Origin: an uncultured Alphaproteobacteria bacterium
Lineage (GTDB): Bacteria > Pseudomonadota > Alphaproteobacteria > RF32 > CAG-239
Length of the DNA stretch: 64,000 nucleotides
Reading direction: 5' to 3'
Assembly: GCA_944391445.1 (NCBI GenBank)
Contig: CALXTL010000002.1
Span: 1-64,000, forward strand
The translations under genes and the position numbers were made by a program. Below the pieces are notes generated by a model, which did no database searches, had not been told where the DNA came from, and saw nothing but the letters and a program-made list of their open reading frames with translations. Every line of letters starts with the position of its first letter. The stretch's first letter is position 1. Shown here piece by piece: positions 17,882 to 26,770 of the stretch.

Positions 17882-19681
17882 ATGGCTTTCTTACCCTACC
17901 CCGCGGCAGCAGACGGAACCATAGATAAAGCAATAGAAATCGAGGAACTGAGCGAGTTTATCGCCAATGCGCGCGGAGTGTACAATGGCGGAATGACACA
18001 AATTTCGGAAAATCATGTCATGCGTGAAACGGCAAAATACATGGGACATGACTTTGCCGATACATCATTTCCTGTAAATTTGACCAACGAGTTGAAACAA
18101 CAAGAAAATTCTGCGAATAGCATTTTACTGTGCACACTTCAGAATATTGACAAAAGCAGTGAGCAAAAAGACCTTGCCGCCTTAAAAGATTCTCTCCAGG
18201 AAATAAAAAAGGCCAATAAATATCAAAAAGTTCTTTTACCGGTTGGCGCCTGGGGATACGGCGTAAGCCACATGATGGCTCTTTGCATTGAAGGAGACAA
18301 AGCTTATCTCTTTGAGCAATTCGGCAGCAATACGGCTTACAGCGAAGTCAAAAAAGCTATTTCTGACGCGCTCATAAACGCCGGCTATACGGTTAAATTA
18401 AATACCCAGCCGCTGACCGACGGCAACCGTATGGACTGCGCCACCGTCAGCAACCATATAATCTCCGAAGCATCAAAAGCAAATTCAATAGAGGATCTAT
18501 ACCAACGTCTTGCTCAAAAGTCCCCTTCTTTCACTCATGCGGAAATTGACCGACAACAGGAAACAGACCAACAATTTGCTCAAATGGCTTTGCAAGACAT
18601 CAACGAAGGCCATCGCGATGACCGTAATAACAGTGCCGACATTATCCTGCTGCAAAAGCTGTTGGCAAAATATTCTTTGGATCTGGAACAAAGACGCCAG
18701 CTTGCCGAAGAATTTTGGCAGGCAGAAGACAAAACCAAATTTGTTGAATCTTATCAGCCGACAAATAACGACAACACCATGGAAGTCAGCGACAAGCCGT
18801 TTGACGGGCAGGATGGCAGCTGGAAAGACGAAGTTCGCAGGGCTGTAGCCAAAGCCAGAGAAACCGTCCAAACCGGCTTTGCCGAATATGATGACCCTGA
18901 GCATCCCGAGCGGCTTTGCTTCCGCGACGGCGATGATAAAATGATTTTCTCCTCGCGCAACAAAGTTGCCGTGGAAGGCGACATGCAAACTTTCCGCACC
19001 CTTTGTCAAACGGCTAAAAACATGAACATGTCAACCATCAATTTCGGCCGATTTGAGGAACACCCCGAATATCGCGCCCGGCTTTATCTGGCCTGTCTTG
19101 AAAGCGGTATGAAGATGAAAAATGCCCCCAAGCTGGAAGAGCTGCGCGACTATCCGGAGTTTCCTGCCATTATGAACATCTATGTGCCGCAGCGCCGCCA
19201 AGAACTGGCCGACAAACTGAAACAAAGCCGCTTTGAATTTAAACAGGCTTCGCAAAAGACAAATGACCCCGAGTATAAAAAGCTCAAAGAGGCTCTGAAT
19301 AACGCCATAAAAAGTAAAGATGCCGACGCAATCGAAGCGGCCAAAGAAGCCTTAAACGCCAACCCGGCGGCTCAGGAAATTCAAAAAACCGCTCAGGCTT
19401 ATAAAAGCGCTATGAAAGCATCACTCAATTTCTACATTCAATATGGCAGTGAATCCTCCAAACCGGAACAAACGCCGGAAGAACGCCGGAAAAAAGTTGA
19501 AAAACATCTGAGTGAATATGACGCCGAAACCTTCTTCTCTCATGAATACATAAGCAAAAAAGACCGCGAAGAAGGCAAAACGCCGGCACCGCGCACCGCC
19601 AAAAAAGAAGAAATTGCCAAATACAAAAATGCACAAAACATTGCGCGCGAAATTATCAACGGCGGTCGCAGCAGCAGATAA
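17882..19681 (+). CDS. Large protein with a CE-clan (Ulp1/YopJ-like) cysteine protease-like domain
   Basis: No named family is certain for this 599-residue protein. Residues about 115-195 have the order of a CE-clan active site: LLPVGAWGYGVSHMMALCI with H130, then YLFEQFG with E145, Q176, and RMDCATVSNHII with C186. The His-acid-Gln-Cys order and spacing match Ulp1/SUMO proteases and YopJ-type effectors. Residues about 340-415 resemble the LPD7 domain of polyvalent proteins. The C-terminus is highly charged and helical. No signal peptide or membrane segment is seen. GGAG is 7 bases before the ATG and a good promoter precedes it. It could be a deubiquitinase-like or acetyltransferase effector, or an intracellular protease. 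Confidence 0.6.
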   Translation: MAFLPYPAAADGTIDKAIEIEELSEFIANARGVYNGGMTQISENHVMRETAKYMGHDFADTSFPVNLTNELKQQENSANSILLCTLQNIDKSSEQKDLAALKDSLQEIKKANKYQKVLLPVGAWGYGVSHMMALCIEGDKAYLFEQFGSNTAYSEVKKAISDALINAGYTVKLNTQPLTDGNRMDCATVSNHIISEASKANSIEDLYQRLAQKSPSFTHAEIDRQQETDQQFAQMALQDINEGHRDDRNNSADIILLQKLLAKYSLDLEQRRQLAEEFWQAEDKTKFVESYQPTNNDNTMEVSDKPFDGQDGSWKDEVRRAVAKARETVQTGFAEYDDPEHPERLCFRDGDDKMIFSSRNKVAVEGDMQTFRTLCQTAKNMNMSTINFGRFEEHPEYRARLYLACLESGMKMKNAPKLEELRDYPEFPAIMNIYVPQRRQELADKLKQSRFEFKQASQKTNDPEYKKLKEALNNAIKSKDADAIEAAKEALNANPAAQEIQKTAQAYKSAMKASLNFYIQYGSESSKPEQTPEERRKKVEKHLSEYDAETFFSHEYISKKDREEGKTPAPRTAKKEEIAKYKNAQNIAREIINGGRSSR

Positions 19682-19689
19682 ACAAAAGC

Positions 19690-20169
19690 CTAAATCATAC
19701 CGCCGAACGCGCCGAGTTTTGTCTGCCGCAGAGCTTCGCCGACAACCATTGCGGCGGAAACAGCCACATTGATTGAACGCGCGTTTGCATTCATCGGAAT
19801 CAGTAACCGTGCGTCCGCCAGACGATGAACTTCTTCCGGCACACCGGCAGATTCTCTGCCCATCAAAATAATATCGTTTTTGGCAAAAGCAAAATCCACA
19901 TACGGCTGGGAAGCATGTGTCGTCAACAGCACAAGTCGTCCGTATTCCTGCGGCTTCGCCGCCCGATATTGCCAAAAGTCGTTCCAGGAATCATGCCGAC
20001 GGCACTCAACCAGACCAAGATAATCCATCCCGGCACGGCGCATGGCCTTATCATTAAAAATAAAGCCGCATGGCCCGATAATGTCTATAGGCAGGCCAAC
20101 ACAAGCGCAAAGCCGCATCATCGTGCCGGTGTTCTGTGGTATATCCGGCTGAAACAAAGCCAAACGCAT
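19690..20169 (-). CDS. trmL: tRNA (cytidine/uridine-2'-O-)-methyltransferase TrmL
   Basis: SPOUT-class enzyme that 2'-O-methylates the wobble base 34 of tRNA-Leu isoacceptors. The 159 residues begin MRLALFQPDIPQNTGTMMRL and contain the knot motifs DIILMGRESAGVPEEV and IPMNANARSINVAVSAAMV. Length matches E. coli TrmL (157). It runs against the preceding plus-strand gene with only 8 bases between stop codons and no terminator between them. Confidence 0.93.
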   Translation of the reverse strand: MRLALFQPDIPQNTGTMMRLCACVGLPIDIIGPCGFIFNDKAMRRAGMDYLGLVECRRHDSWNDFWQYRAAKPQEYGRLVLLTTHASQPYVDFAFAKNDIILMGRESAGVPEEVHRLADARLLIPMNANARSINVAVSAAMVVGEALRQTKLGAFGGMI

Positions 20170-20277
20170 TTTTATTTCCTCTCTTAAAAGAAAATTTTTA
20201 TGACTCTGCGGTCAAAAATTTTCTTTTTCTCATATTTTCAAAAAGCTTGGATAGCGTGTGTGAATAATAAGATTTTA

Positions 20278-20329
20278 GGGCGGTGACACCGGAGTGTACA
20301 TAAAGCGTACATGAGGATGTCACCGACCC
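20278..20329. ncRNA. Structured intergenic hairpin element of unknown class
   Basis: The 198-base gap between ychF and trmL holds a long imperfect hairpin. GGG (20278-20280) pairs with CCC (20327-20329). CGGTGACA (20281-20288) pairs with TGTCACCG (20318-20325). CC pairs with GG, and an apical TGTAC/GTACA stem (20295-20299, 20307-20311) is closed by a 7-base loop. A purine-rich internal loop (GGAG opposite TGA) separates the stems. It could be a repeat-type palindrome, a regulatory RNA, or a terminator for ychF (the minus strand continues TAAAATCTTATTATT). It is downstream of ychF and upstream of trmL. Confidence 0.45.
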
Positions 20330-20367
20330 GCGAAATCTGTATTAGTCACCAGCTAAACAAGCTTTCT

Positions 20368-21477
20368 TTAGACGTTAAATAAAAAGTTTAATAAATCCCC
20401 GTCCTGAACCACATAATCTTTACCTTCGCTGCGCATTTTGCCGGCCTCTTTGCAGCCTTGCTCTCCGCCGAATTTAACATAATCTTCGTACGAAATTGTC
20501 TCAGCGCGAATAAAACCACGTTCAAAATCCGAATGAATAATACCCGCACATTGCGGCGCTTTGGAACCTTTCACAAATGTCCAGGCGCGAACCTCTTTCG
20601 GCCCGGCGGTAAAATAGGTCTGCAGACCGAGCAGATCATACCCGGCACGAATAATTTTAGTCAGTCCGGTCTCGGCCAGTCCGAGTGATTCCAAAAATTC
20701 TTTCTTTTCTTCTTCGGATTCCAACTGAGCCACTTCGGATTCGATTTCGGCAGAAATAATCACGGCCTGCGTATTTTCCGCTTTGGCTTTGGCAAAAACG
20801 GCTTCCGAATATTTATTGCCGGCAGCCGCCGAATCTTCGTCCACATTGCAAACATACAAAACCGGCTTTGATGTCAGCAATTGCAGCATCTTATAAGCTC
20901 GAAAAGCCTCTTTGTCGGTCATCTCCGGCGCCGCTGTGCGTGCCGGCTTTCCGGCCTTAAGCGCCGCAATCACCGATTCCATGACCGCCATGTTGACAAT
21001 TGCTTCTTTATCACCACCGCGCGCTTTTTTCTGAACCTGATCAAAACGTTTTTCCAAAGATTCCAAATCAGCAATCATCAGCTCTGTTTCAACAATTTCC
21101 GCATCCCGAATTGGATCAACGCTGCCCTCAACATGCGTAATATTCTCGTTATCAAAACAACGCAAAACATGAACAATGGCATCCACTTCACGGATATTGG
21201 CCAAAAACTGGTTGCCAAGCCCCTCACCTTTGGAAGCGCCTTTAACCAAACCGGCAATATCAACAAATTCCAACTGTGTCGGCACCACATTTTTCGGGTG
21301 AACCATTTCCACCAATTTATCCAAACGCCTGTCCGGTACCGCCACTCGGCCGGTATTCGGCTCAATCGTACAAAACGGAAAGTTAGCTGCCTGCGCCGCA
21401 ATAGTCTGTGTCAGGGCATTAAACAAAGTTGATTTTCCGACATTGGGTAAGCCGACAATTCCGCAATTAAAACCCAT
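20368..21477 (-). CDS. ychF: Redox-responsive ATPase YchF (OLA1 family)
   Basis: Obg-related P-loop protein that binds the ribosome and prefers ATP over GTP. The 369 residues begin with G1 GLPNVGKST at 9-17, followed by [20 protein letters not shown] (G3 region). The G4 position reads NVDE instead of NKxD, the change associated with ATP use. A C-terminal TGS domain is present (about 285-369, with [18 protein letters not shown]). The gene stands alone, with the structured element downstream and the terminator of another leftward gene upstream. Confidence 0.96.
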   Translation of the reverse strand: MGFNCGIVGLPNVGKSTLFNALTQTIAAQAANFPFCTIEPNTGRVAVPDRRLDKLVEMVHPKNVVPTQLEFVDIAGLVKGASKGEGLGNQFLANIREVDAIVHVLRCFDNENITHVEGSVDPIRDAEIVETELMIADLESLEKRFDQVQKKARGGDKEAIVNMAVMESVIAALKAGKPARTAAPEMTDKEAFRAYKMLQLLTSKPVLYVCNVDEDSAAAGNKYSEAVFAKAKAENTQAVIISAEIESEVAQLESEEEKKEFLESLGLAETGLTKIIRAGYDLLGLQTYFTAGPKEVRAWTFVKGSKAPQCAGIIHSDFERGFIRAETISYEDYVKFGGEQGCKEAGKMRSEGKDYVVQDGDLLNFLFNV

Positions 21478-21546
21478 ATTGATACACTCCTGTCCTCAAA
21501 ACAAATTTTTTTTCTTATAAACGATAATCGCGTGTTTTTCAACAAT

Positions 21547-21579
21547 AAAAGCCGTTGTCTTTATCAGACAACGGCTTTT
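21547..21579 (-). terminator. Rho-independent terminator after the gene at 21588-22049
   Basis: A 13-base-pair perfect stem, AAAAGCCGTTGTC (21547-21559) with GACAACGGCTTTT (21567-21579) and a 7-base loop. It lies 8 bases after the stop codon of the leftward gene, upstream of ychF. The arms are symmetric and could work in either direction. Confidence 0.85.
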
Positions 21580-21587
21580 ATAAAAAA

Positions 21588-22049
21588 TCACTGCCGCCGC
21601 AATTTATAAATTTCGGCAATATGCTCATATTTGGCATCATCAAGAACAAGTGATTTCACCTCCGGCAACAAATCGTAATGGCCCAAATACCCCCAAAGTA
21701 CATTCGGATATTTTGCACGATACCGATCGCTATATGCCGAAATAGCTACCTTACATAAACGAAACTGAAGTTCAGCATTTTTTTCGGGTTCCGCAAGCAA
21801 CTGTATATATGTGTCGCAGACATGCCCGTAAGTATTTATAAACTCCAGCGCCCGATCATACAGATGCAACTCCGGCACCAGCTGTGCAAAGCGCTTATCC
21901 CACACATTACGCGCCCGGCGTTGGGGATTTGTCTTATCCATCGCATACAAAACGCGCATGACCTTCTCTTCCGGAGAAAGATCTTCTTTTTCTCCTCTTT
22001 GTTTGCTGAAAATCTGCAAAAACTTCCCAAAACAGTGATTCCTTTCCAT
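21588..22049 (-). CDS. Hypothetical protein
   Basis: I do not recognise this 153-residue protein. It is rich in charged and aromatic residues and predicted helical, with segments such as RARNVWDKRFAQLVPELHLY and YRAKYPNVLWGYLGHYD. No signal peptide or membrane segment is visible. The ATG at 22049 has no clear ribosome binding site, so the true start could differ. It lies 46 bases after pth in the same direction and ends at a strong terminator, so it may be the last gene of the pth transcript. Confidence 0.6.
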   Translation of the reverse strand: MERNHCFGKFLQIFSKQRGEKEDLSPEEKVMRVLYAMDKTNPQRRARNVWDKRFAQLVPELHLYDRALEFINTYGHVCDTYIQLLAEPEKNAELQFRLCKVAISAYSDRYRAKYPNVLWGYLGHYDLLPEVKSLVLDDAKYEHIAEIYKLRRQ

Positions 22050-22095
22050 AAGTCTAAATAATTAAAGTGAAACAATAATTCTAATCAAAAAACTT

Positions 22096-22668
22096 CTACT
22101 TCTTCAACAGCATACCAAGCCTGCCGGAATATTCGCCGATTCCTTTTTCCAGCAAGACGCCGATGGTCTCCACCACGGTTTTAATATTTTCGGCAATAAG
22201 CGCCTTATCCACCTTGCCAAAATCGGATAACACATGGTTCACCACAAACTCCCCCTTGCCTTGCGGATGCCCGACTCCGATTCTAATTCGGTTATAATCG
22301 GGGCTAATCGCCGCATCTATGGATTTCAGACCGTTATGTCCGCCGGCGCCGCCGCCGCGTTTGGCTTTGATTTTACCGACCGGCAAATCCATATCATCGT
22401 GAATAACCACAATATGCTCCGGCAAAATTTTATAAAATCCGGCGGCCTTCACCACTGAATTGCCGGATAAATTCATATACGTCTGCGGTTTGAGCAAAAA
22501 AACCTTTTTTCCATCAATTTTGCCTTCAGCCACCAAGCCGTCAAACTTTACCCGGTAAGGAGAAAAGTCAAAAGCTTCATGCAAAGCATCCGCCGCCATA
22601 AAGCCGACATTATGCCGCGTACCGGCATATTCTGTCCCGGGATTGCCCAAACCAACAATCAAAAACAT
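22096..22668 (-). CDS. pth: Peptidyl-tRNA hydrolase
   Basis: Cleaves peptidyl-tRNA released from stalled ribosomes, recycling tRNA. The 190 residues start MFLIVGLGNPGTEYAGTRHN, with the catalytic histidine in the RHNVGF motif. VIHDDMDLPVGKIK and GGGAGGHNGLKSI follow, all canonical. A longer in-frame reading begins at 22707, but conservation supports the ATG at 22668. GGAG abuts this ATG, which is closer than usual; a TTG two codons in would be better spaced. rplY lies upstream, the common rplY-pth order, but a terminator separates them. Confidence 0.95.
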   Translation of the reverse strand: MFLIVGLGNPGTEYAGTRHNVGFMAADALHEAFDFSPYRVKFDGLVAEGKIDGKKVFLLKPQTYMNLSGNSVVKAAGFYKILPEHIVVIHDDMDLPVGKIKAKRGGGAGGHNGLKSIDAAISPDYNRIRIGVGHPQGKGEFVVNHVLSDFGKVDKALIAENIKTVVETIGVLLEKGIGEYSGRLGMLLKK

Positions 22669-22699
22669 CTCCAAAAATCTTTTCTCCGTTCGTTTTTGG

Positions 22700-22739
22700 A
22701 AAATCAAAAGCGGCGGCCCAAGCCGGGATACCGCCGCTT
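22700..22739 (-). terminator. Terminator between rplY and pth
   Basis: On the minus strand, AAGCGGCGG (revcomp of 22731-22739) pairs with CCGCCGCTT (revcomp of 22708-22716), followed by TTGATTTT. A 9-base-pair GC-rich stem with a T-rich tail follows rplY by about 30 bases. It may allow partial read-through into pth. Confidence 0.75.
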
Positions 22740-22769
22740 GTCATTTCATGTCAATAACCCGCGTTTATC

Positions 22770-23060
22770 CTATTTGCGGAGAAAATCGACATGAATCGGC
22801 ATATCGGTAACCGGGTGAAATTGCACATCTTGGCAAGAAACTTTAACTTTTTTCCCGTCTAATACAATCTCAATATCCGCGTCATAAAAACCAACGGTAT
22901 CCAAAGCTTTTTCCAGCTCAACCGGATGCAACGAGATCATGACGGTTTCTTTTTTTCCGCCATAAATAACGGCAGGAATACGTCCTTCGCGACGACATGC
23001 ACGAGCTGCCCCCTTACCTGCTTTTTCACGCTTTTCAGCATTAAACGTAATGTTCACCAT
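22770..23060 (-). CDS. rplY: 50S ribosomal protein bL25, short form
   Basis: Binds 5S rRNA in the large subunit. The 96 residues begin MVNITFNAEKREKAGKGAAR and cover only the 5S-binding domain, including RREGRIPAVIYGG and the C-terminal PVTDMPIHVDFLRK. Many alphaproteobacteria have a form of about 200 residues with an added TL5/CTC domain; that domain is absent here. The start at 23060 has AAGGA about 8 bases upstream. A longer frame to 23138 has no support. It lies between pnp and pth, bounded by terminators on both sides. Confidence 0.93.
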   Translation of the reverse strand: MVNITFNAEKREKAGKGAARACRREGRIPAVIYGGKKETVMISLHPVELEKALDTVGFYDADIEIVLDGKKVKVSCQDVQFHPVTDMPIHVDFLRK

Positions 23061-23171
23061 TTTAAAATCCTTCACATTGTTTAAGATAAAACAACCCGTC
23101 CGGCCTCCAGGGGTGCCGCAACAGGTGACTCGACTCATACATCATTTTTCTCTTCTTTTCAAGATATTTTT

Positions 23172-23202
23172 AAAAAGCAGGCCGCCGGACAATCCGACGG
23201 CC
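23172..23202 (-). terminator. Terminator after pnp
   Basis: On the minus strand, GGCCGTCGGA pairs with TCCGGCGGCC over 10 positions (one T-G wobble) with a 3-base loop, then TGCTTTTT. The wobble pairs only in the minus-strand transcript, supporting this orientation. It is about 25 bases after the pnp stop. Confidence 0.8.
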
Positions 23203-23226
23203 AAACTTTTGCAAACGGCATCTGGT

Positions 23227-25347
23227 TTATTTCTCCAGATCTTCGCCTGTTTCCTGATTAACGCGCTTAGCAGAAAGTCTGATCTTGCCGCGATTATCAG
23301 CCCCCATGCATTTTACCCAAATCTGGTCACCTTCCTTATAAAAATCGGAAACAGAAGCAATCCGCTCCGGTTTAATTTCGGAAATATGAACCAGCCCTTC
23401 GGTCGCGCCGAGAAAGCGGACAAAAGCGCCAAAATCCATAATCTTGGTAACGACACCATGATAAATCTTGCCTTCTTCGGGTTCGGCAACAATACCCATC
23501 ACCCATTCCAGCGCGGCATCGCCGTCTTCTTTCTTCATTGAAGCAATCTTAACAACACCGTCATCGGAAATATCGATTTTGGTATGAGTTTTTTCAACAA
23601 TTTCCCGAATAATCTTACCGCCTGTGCCAATCACTTCGCGGATTTTATCAACCGGAATCTTAATAGCTACAATGCGCGGCGCCTTGTCGGAAACATGCGG
23701 CCGCGGTTCGGCAATGGCTTTGGCCATTTCACCCAGAATATGGAGACGTCCCTCATGAGCCTGCGCCAGCGCTGTCTGCATGATTTCTTTGGTAATTGAG
23801 GTAATCTTAATATCCATCTGCAAAGCCGTGACGCCGTCTTTGGTTCCGGCAACCTTAAAATCCATATCACCGAGATGATCCTCATCACCCAGAATATCGG
23901 TTAAAACAGCCACCCGACCGTCATCTTCCTTGATCAGCCCCATGGCAATACCGGCAACCGGCTTAACCAAAGGCACGCCGGCGGCCTGCAACGACATGGT
24001 CGTGCCGCAAACCGTCGCCATAGAAGAAGAACCGTTAGACTCCATAATCTCCGAAACAACCCGAACCGTATACGGAAAAGCGTCTTTGTCTTTAGGCATC
24101 ATCGGATGAATGGCGCGCCAAGCCAGCTTGCCGTGACCAATCTCACGACGCCCGGGGCTGCCCAGACGGCCGCACTCGCCGACAGAAAACGGCGGGAAAT
24201 TATAATTCAGCATAAAGTCTTGCTTATATTCTTCCATCAGACCGTCAACAATCTGCGCGTCTTCGCCGGTGCCCAACGTTGTCACAACCAAAGCTTGCGT
24301 CTCGCCGCGGGTAAACAAAGCCGAGCCATGCGCTGTCGGCAAAACATCAACCTGGCACTGGATCGGACGGACGGTTTTGGTATCGCGGCCGTCAATCCGA
24401 TGTCCGGTCGTTAAAACTTTTTCGCGGACAATTTTATGCATCAGTTGTTCAATTGCATCGCCGACATAACGTGTCTCGATCTCATTTTCCGGGTCAATCG
24501 AAGCCTTAACTTCTTCGGAAGCCTGACCAACCAGCGTGCCGCGTTTGAGTTTGTCGGTTTCTTTGAAAGCTTCTTCAAATTTGGCGCCAAATTCTTTTTC
24601 AATCCGCGCATACAAAGCATCATACTCCGCGGGGAAAACCGGAGCCGCCCAAGCTTCTTTGCCCGCCTCGGCCTTCAGTTCGTTGATTAGTTTAATCACA
24701 CCCTGAAAATTATCAAAACCGAACATAACCGCGCCCAGCATGGTTTCTTCCGACAGCTCCTGCGCCTCTGACTCCACCATCAGCACGCCCTCAGACGTAC
24801 CGGCCACAACCAGCTCAAGCTCGGAATCTTTCAATTGTTCAATCGTCGGGTTTAAAATATACGAACCGTTTTTATAACCGATTTTAGCACCGGCAATCGG
24901 CCCCAAAAACGGAATGCCGGAAATAGCCAAAGCGGCGGAAGCGCCGATCATGGCCGGAATGTCGGAATCATTCTCCTGATCATGCCCGAGAACCGTGCAA
25001 ATAATCTGAACTTCGTTTTTAAACGCATCAGGAAACAGCGGACGGATCGGCCGGTCGATCAACCGGGAAATCAAAACTTCATGTTCAGAAGGTTTGCCCT
25101 CGCGCTTCATAAAACCACCGGGCAGTTTGCCGGTAGCATAGTATTTTTCCTGATAGTTCACTGTCAAAGGAAAGAAATCCTGATCTGCCTTCGCCTCTTT
25201 TGCAGCACACACCGTGGCAATCACCTTTGTTTCGCCGTAAGTAACAAGAACGGCACCGGTGGCCTGTCTTGCGATTTTTCCCGTTTCCAATACCAGTTTT
25301 CGGCCGCCCCATTCCATTTCTTTGCGGCATTCCTTAAATTCGATCAT
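23227..25347 (-). CDS. pnp: Polyribonucleotide nucleotidyltransferase (PNPase)
   Basis: Phosphorolytic 3'-5' exoribonuclease and degradosome component that forms a trimer. The 706 residues carry two RNase PH domains (about 10-230 and 310-540). The first contains [17 protein letters not shown]; the second contains [20 protein letters not shown] and the catalytic segment [19 protein letters not shown] domain (about 550-610, with [13 protein letters not shown]) and an S1 domain (about 620-690, [18 protein letters not shown]) follow. Upstream is rpsO, the conserved rpsO-pnp pair, with a 213-base gap that may hold control elements. Confidence 0.98.
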   Translation of the reverse strand: MIEFKECRKEMEWGGRKLVLETGKIARQATGAVLVTYGETKVIATVCAAKEAKADQDFFPLTVNYQEKYYATGKLPGGFMKREGKPSEHEVLISRLIDRPIRPLFPDAFKNEVQIICTVLGHDQENDSDIPAMIGASAALAISGIPFLGPIAGAKIGYKNGSYILNPTIEQLKDSELELVVAGTSEGVLMVESEAQELSEETMLGAVMFGFDNFQGVIKLINELKAEAGKEAWAAPVFPAEYDALYARIEKEFGAKFEEAFKETDKLKRGTLVGQASEEVKASIDPENEIETRYVGDAIEQLMHKIVREKVLTTGHRIDGRDTKTVRPIQCQVDVLPTAHGSALFTRGETQALVVTTLGTGEDAQIVDGLMEEYKQDFMLNYNFPPFSVGECGRLGSPGRREIGHGKLAWRAIHPMMPKDKDAFPYTVRVVSEIMESNGSSSMATVCGTTMSLQAAGVPLVKPVAGIAMGLIKEDDGRVAVLTDILGDEDHLGDMDFKVAGTKDGVTALQMDIKITSITKEIMQTALAQAHEGRLHILGEMAKAIAEPRPHVSDKAPRIVAIKIPVDKIREVIGTGGKIIREIVEKTHTKIDISDDGVVKIASMKKEDGDAALEWVMGIVAEPEEGKIYHGVVTKIMDFGAFVRFLGATEGLVHISEIKPERIASVSDFYKEGDQIWVKCMGADNRGKIRLSAKRVNQETGEDLEK

Positions 25348-25395
25348 ATTTCTTTACCTTTCAAATACCTCACCTGCCCCATGCAGGATTTTTAT

Positions 25396-25425
25396 AAAAA
25401 TAACCGCGGCTCTTTTTCCGCAGCT
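25396..25425 (-). terminator. Possible terminator or attenuator between rpsO and pnp
   Basis: On the minus strand, AGCTGCGG pairs with CCGCGGTT over 8 positions (two wobble pairs) around an A-rich loop and is followed by ATTTTT. A terminator between rpsO and pnp is also known in E. coli. The same gap has a long-range match, AAAAGACGG near rpsO with CCGTCTTTT near 25450, that could form a leader stem. Confidence 0.45.
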
Positions 25426-25560
25426 ATAAATTAATGTCAAGACAAAAGACGGCTTTCACAACAAATACCCGACCAAACGCCGGTCAACGCACCACCGCGC
25501 AAAGACATTTTCCCCGCACGGATAATTTGTGCTTTTGCCGTAAAAACCGTCTTTTTCATA

Positions 25561-25830
25561 CTACTTGCGCAGATCCAGCTTTTTAATCAGATCCTGATAC
25601 CGGCTTTCGCTTTTACCTTTCAGATAGTCCAAAAGGTGACGACGACGGCTGACCTTTTTCATCAGTCCCAAGCGGGAGTGCGTGTCTTTGGCATGCGTTT
25701 TAAAATGCTCGATCAAGTTATTGATCTCGGCGGTCCAAATGGCAATCTGCACTTCCGGAGACCCCGTATCATTGGGATTCAGACCGTATGCTTTAACCAG
25801 TTCTTTTTTCTTTTCATTAGAAATCGACAT
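25561..25830 (-). CDS. rpsO: 30S ribosomal protein S15
   Basis: Early-binding 16S rRNA protein that also forms an intersubunit bridge. The 89 residues match the family length exactly and contain [20 protein letters not shown] and the signature [19 protein letters not shown]. It starts 15 bases after truB. A 40-codon frame begins 1 base after its stop, at 25559 on the minus strand, but is probably part of a structured gap rather than a gene. Confidence 0.98.
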   Translation of the reverse strand: MSISNEKKKELVKAYGLNPNDTGSPEVQIAIWTAEINNLIEHFKTHAKDTHSRLGLMKKVSRRRHLLDYLKGKSESRYQDLIKKLDLRK

Positions 25831-25845
25831 CTGTTTTATTCCTTT

Positions 25846-26760
25846 TTAATCAAAATTAAAAACACGAACCGGAGAAATTTTTCTCTCATCGATTCTGACC
25901 ATAGCTACCAACTCATTTTCAAAGACAGCGGCCGCCTCTTGGCCGATAAGATTTTTGACATCTGCAACCTTGGGCGACAAACCTTGCCCGAGTCTGAGTT
26001 TTCTAGCTTCTTCCTCCCCTACGGCAATGACCGCGATGTCGCGCAGACATGTCATGACGGGAAGTAAACTCTTCATGAGGGTTTCACCATACTCCATATT
26101 TTTTATATTTTCCAGCAAAATCTTCTGACTCAGGTCAAAATTACCGCATTTTGTCCGCCGAAGCTCTTTCAAATGTCCGCAGCTGCCAAGCCTTCGCGCA
26201 ATATCCGCCCCGAGCGTACGCACATAAGTCCCCTTTGAGCAACAAACCCTAAAGCGGCCGATTCGAGTCGATTCCATTCCGAGTAGCTCCAGCGCATGAA
26301 CATAAACGCACCGGGACGGCATCTGTACCGCCTGACCACGCCGGGCCAAATCATAAGCATGCCGCCCATTAATCCGGATTGCCGAATAAATCGGGGGCAC
26401 TTGTGTAATCTCGCCGCAAAAAGCCGGCAAAACCGCACGGATTTCTCTTTCCGAGGGAATGGCGGTCGAAGTGGCAACCACTTTTCCCTCCGTGTCCAAC
26501 GTATCGGTTTCTTCGCCAAAACACAAAGCAAACTCATATTCTTTGTCGCCGTCCGTCACATAAGAAATCAATTTGGTTGCTTCTCCGAAAGCAATCGGCA
26601 AAACACCTGTTGCAAAGGGATCTAGCGTGCCGCAGTGCCCGTTTTTACGGGCATTAAACAACCGCCGCGTCAGATTAACAACTTCTGTTGACCCCATTCC
26701 TTTAGGTTTGTCGACAATCAGCCAGCCGCTGACATTGTTTCCTTTTCGGTGTTTGGACAT
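25846..26760 (-). CDS. truB: tRNA pseudouridine(55) synthase TruB
   Basis: Makes pseudouridine 55 in the T-loop of tRNAs. The 304 residues show the catalytic aspartate D47 in GHCGTLDPFATGVLP, then the KEYEF-type motif (DKEYEFALCFGEETDTLD), PPIYSAIRINGRHAYDLARRG and CSKGTYVRTLGADIA. The length is typical. It lies 10 bases after rbfA and 15 before rpsO, in the common rbfA-truB-rpsO-pnp order. Confidence 0.97.
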   Translation of the reverse strand: MSKHRKGNNVSGWLIVDKPKGMGSTEVVNLTRRLFNARKNGHCGTLDPFATGVLPIAFGEATKLISYVTDGDKEYEFALCFGEETDTLDTEGKVVATSTAIPSEREIRAVLPAFCGEITQVPPIYSAIRINGRHAYDLARRGQAVQMPSRCVYVHALELLGMESTRIGRFRVCCSKGTYVRTLGADIARRLGSCGHLKELRRTKCGNFDLSQKILLENIKNMEYGETLMKSLLPVMTCLRDIAVIAVGEEEARKLRLGQGLSPKVADVKNLIGQEAAAVFENELVAMVRIDERKISPVRVFNFD

Positions 26761-26770
26761 AAGCGTTGTC

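Noticed and set aside
20309..20318. ACATGAGGAT within the structured element, similar to the MS2 coat-protein hairpin
   Set aside because: Only ten bases agree and the pairing partner is different; the phage hairpin structure does not form here, so this is taken as coincidence.
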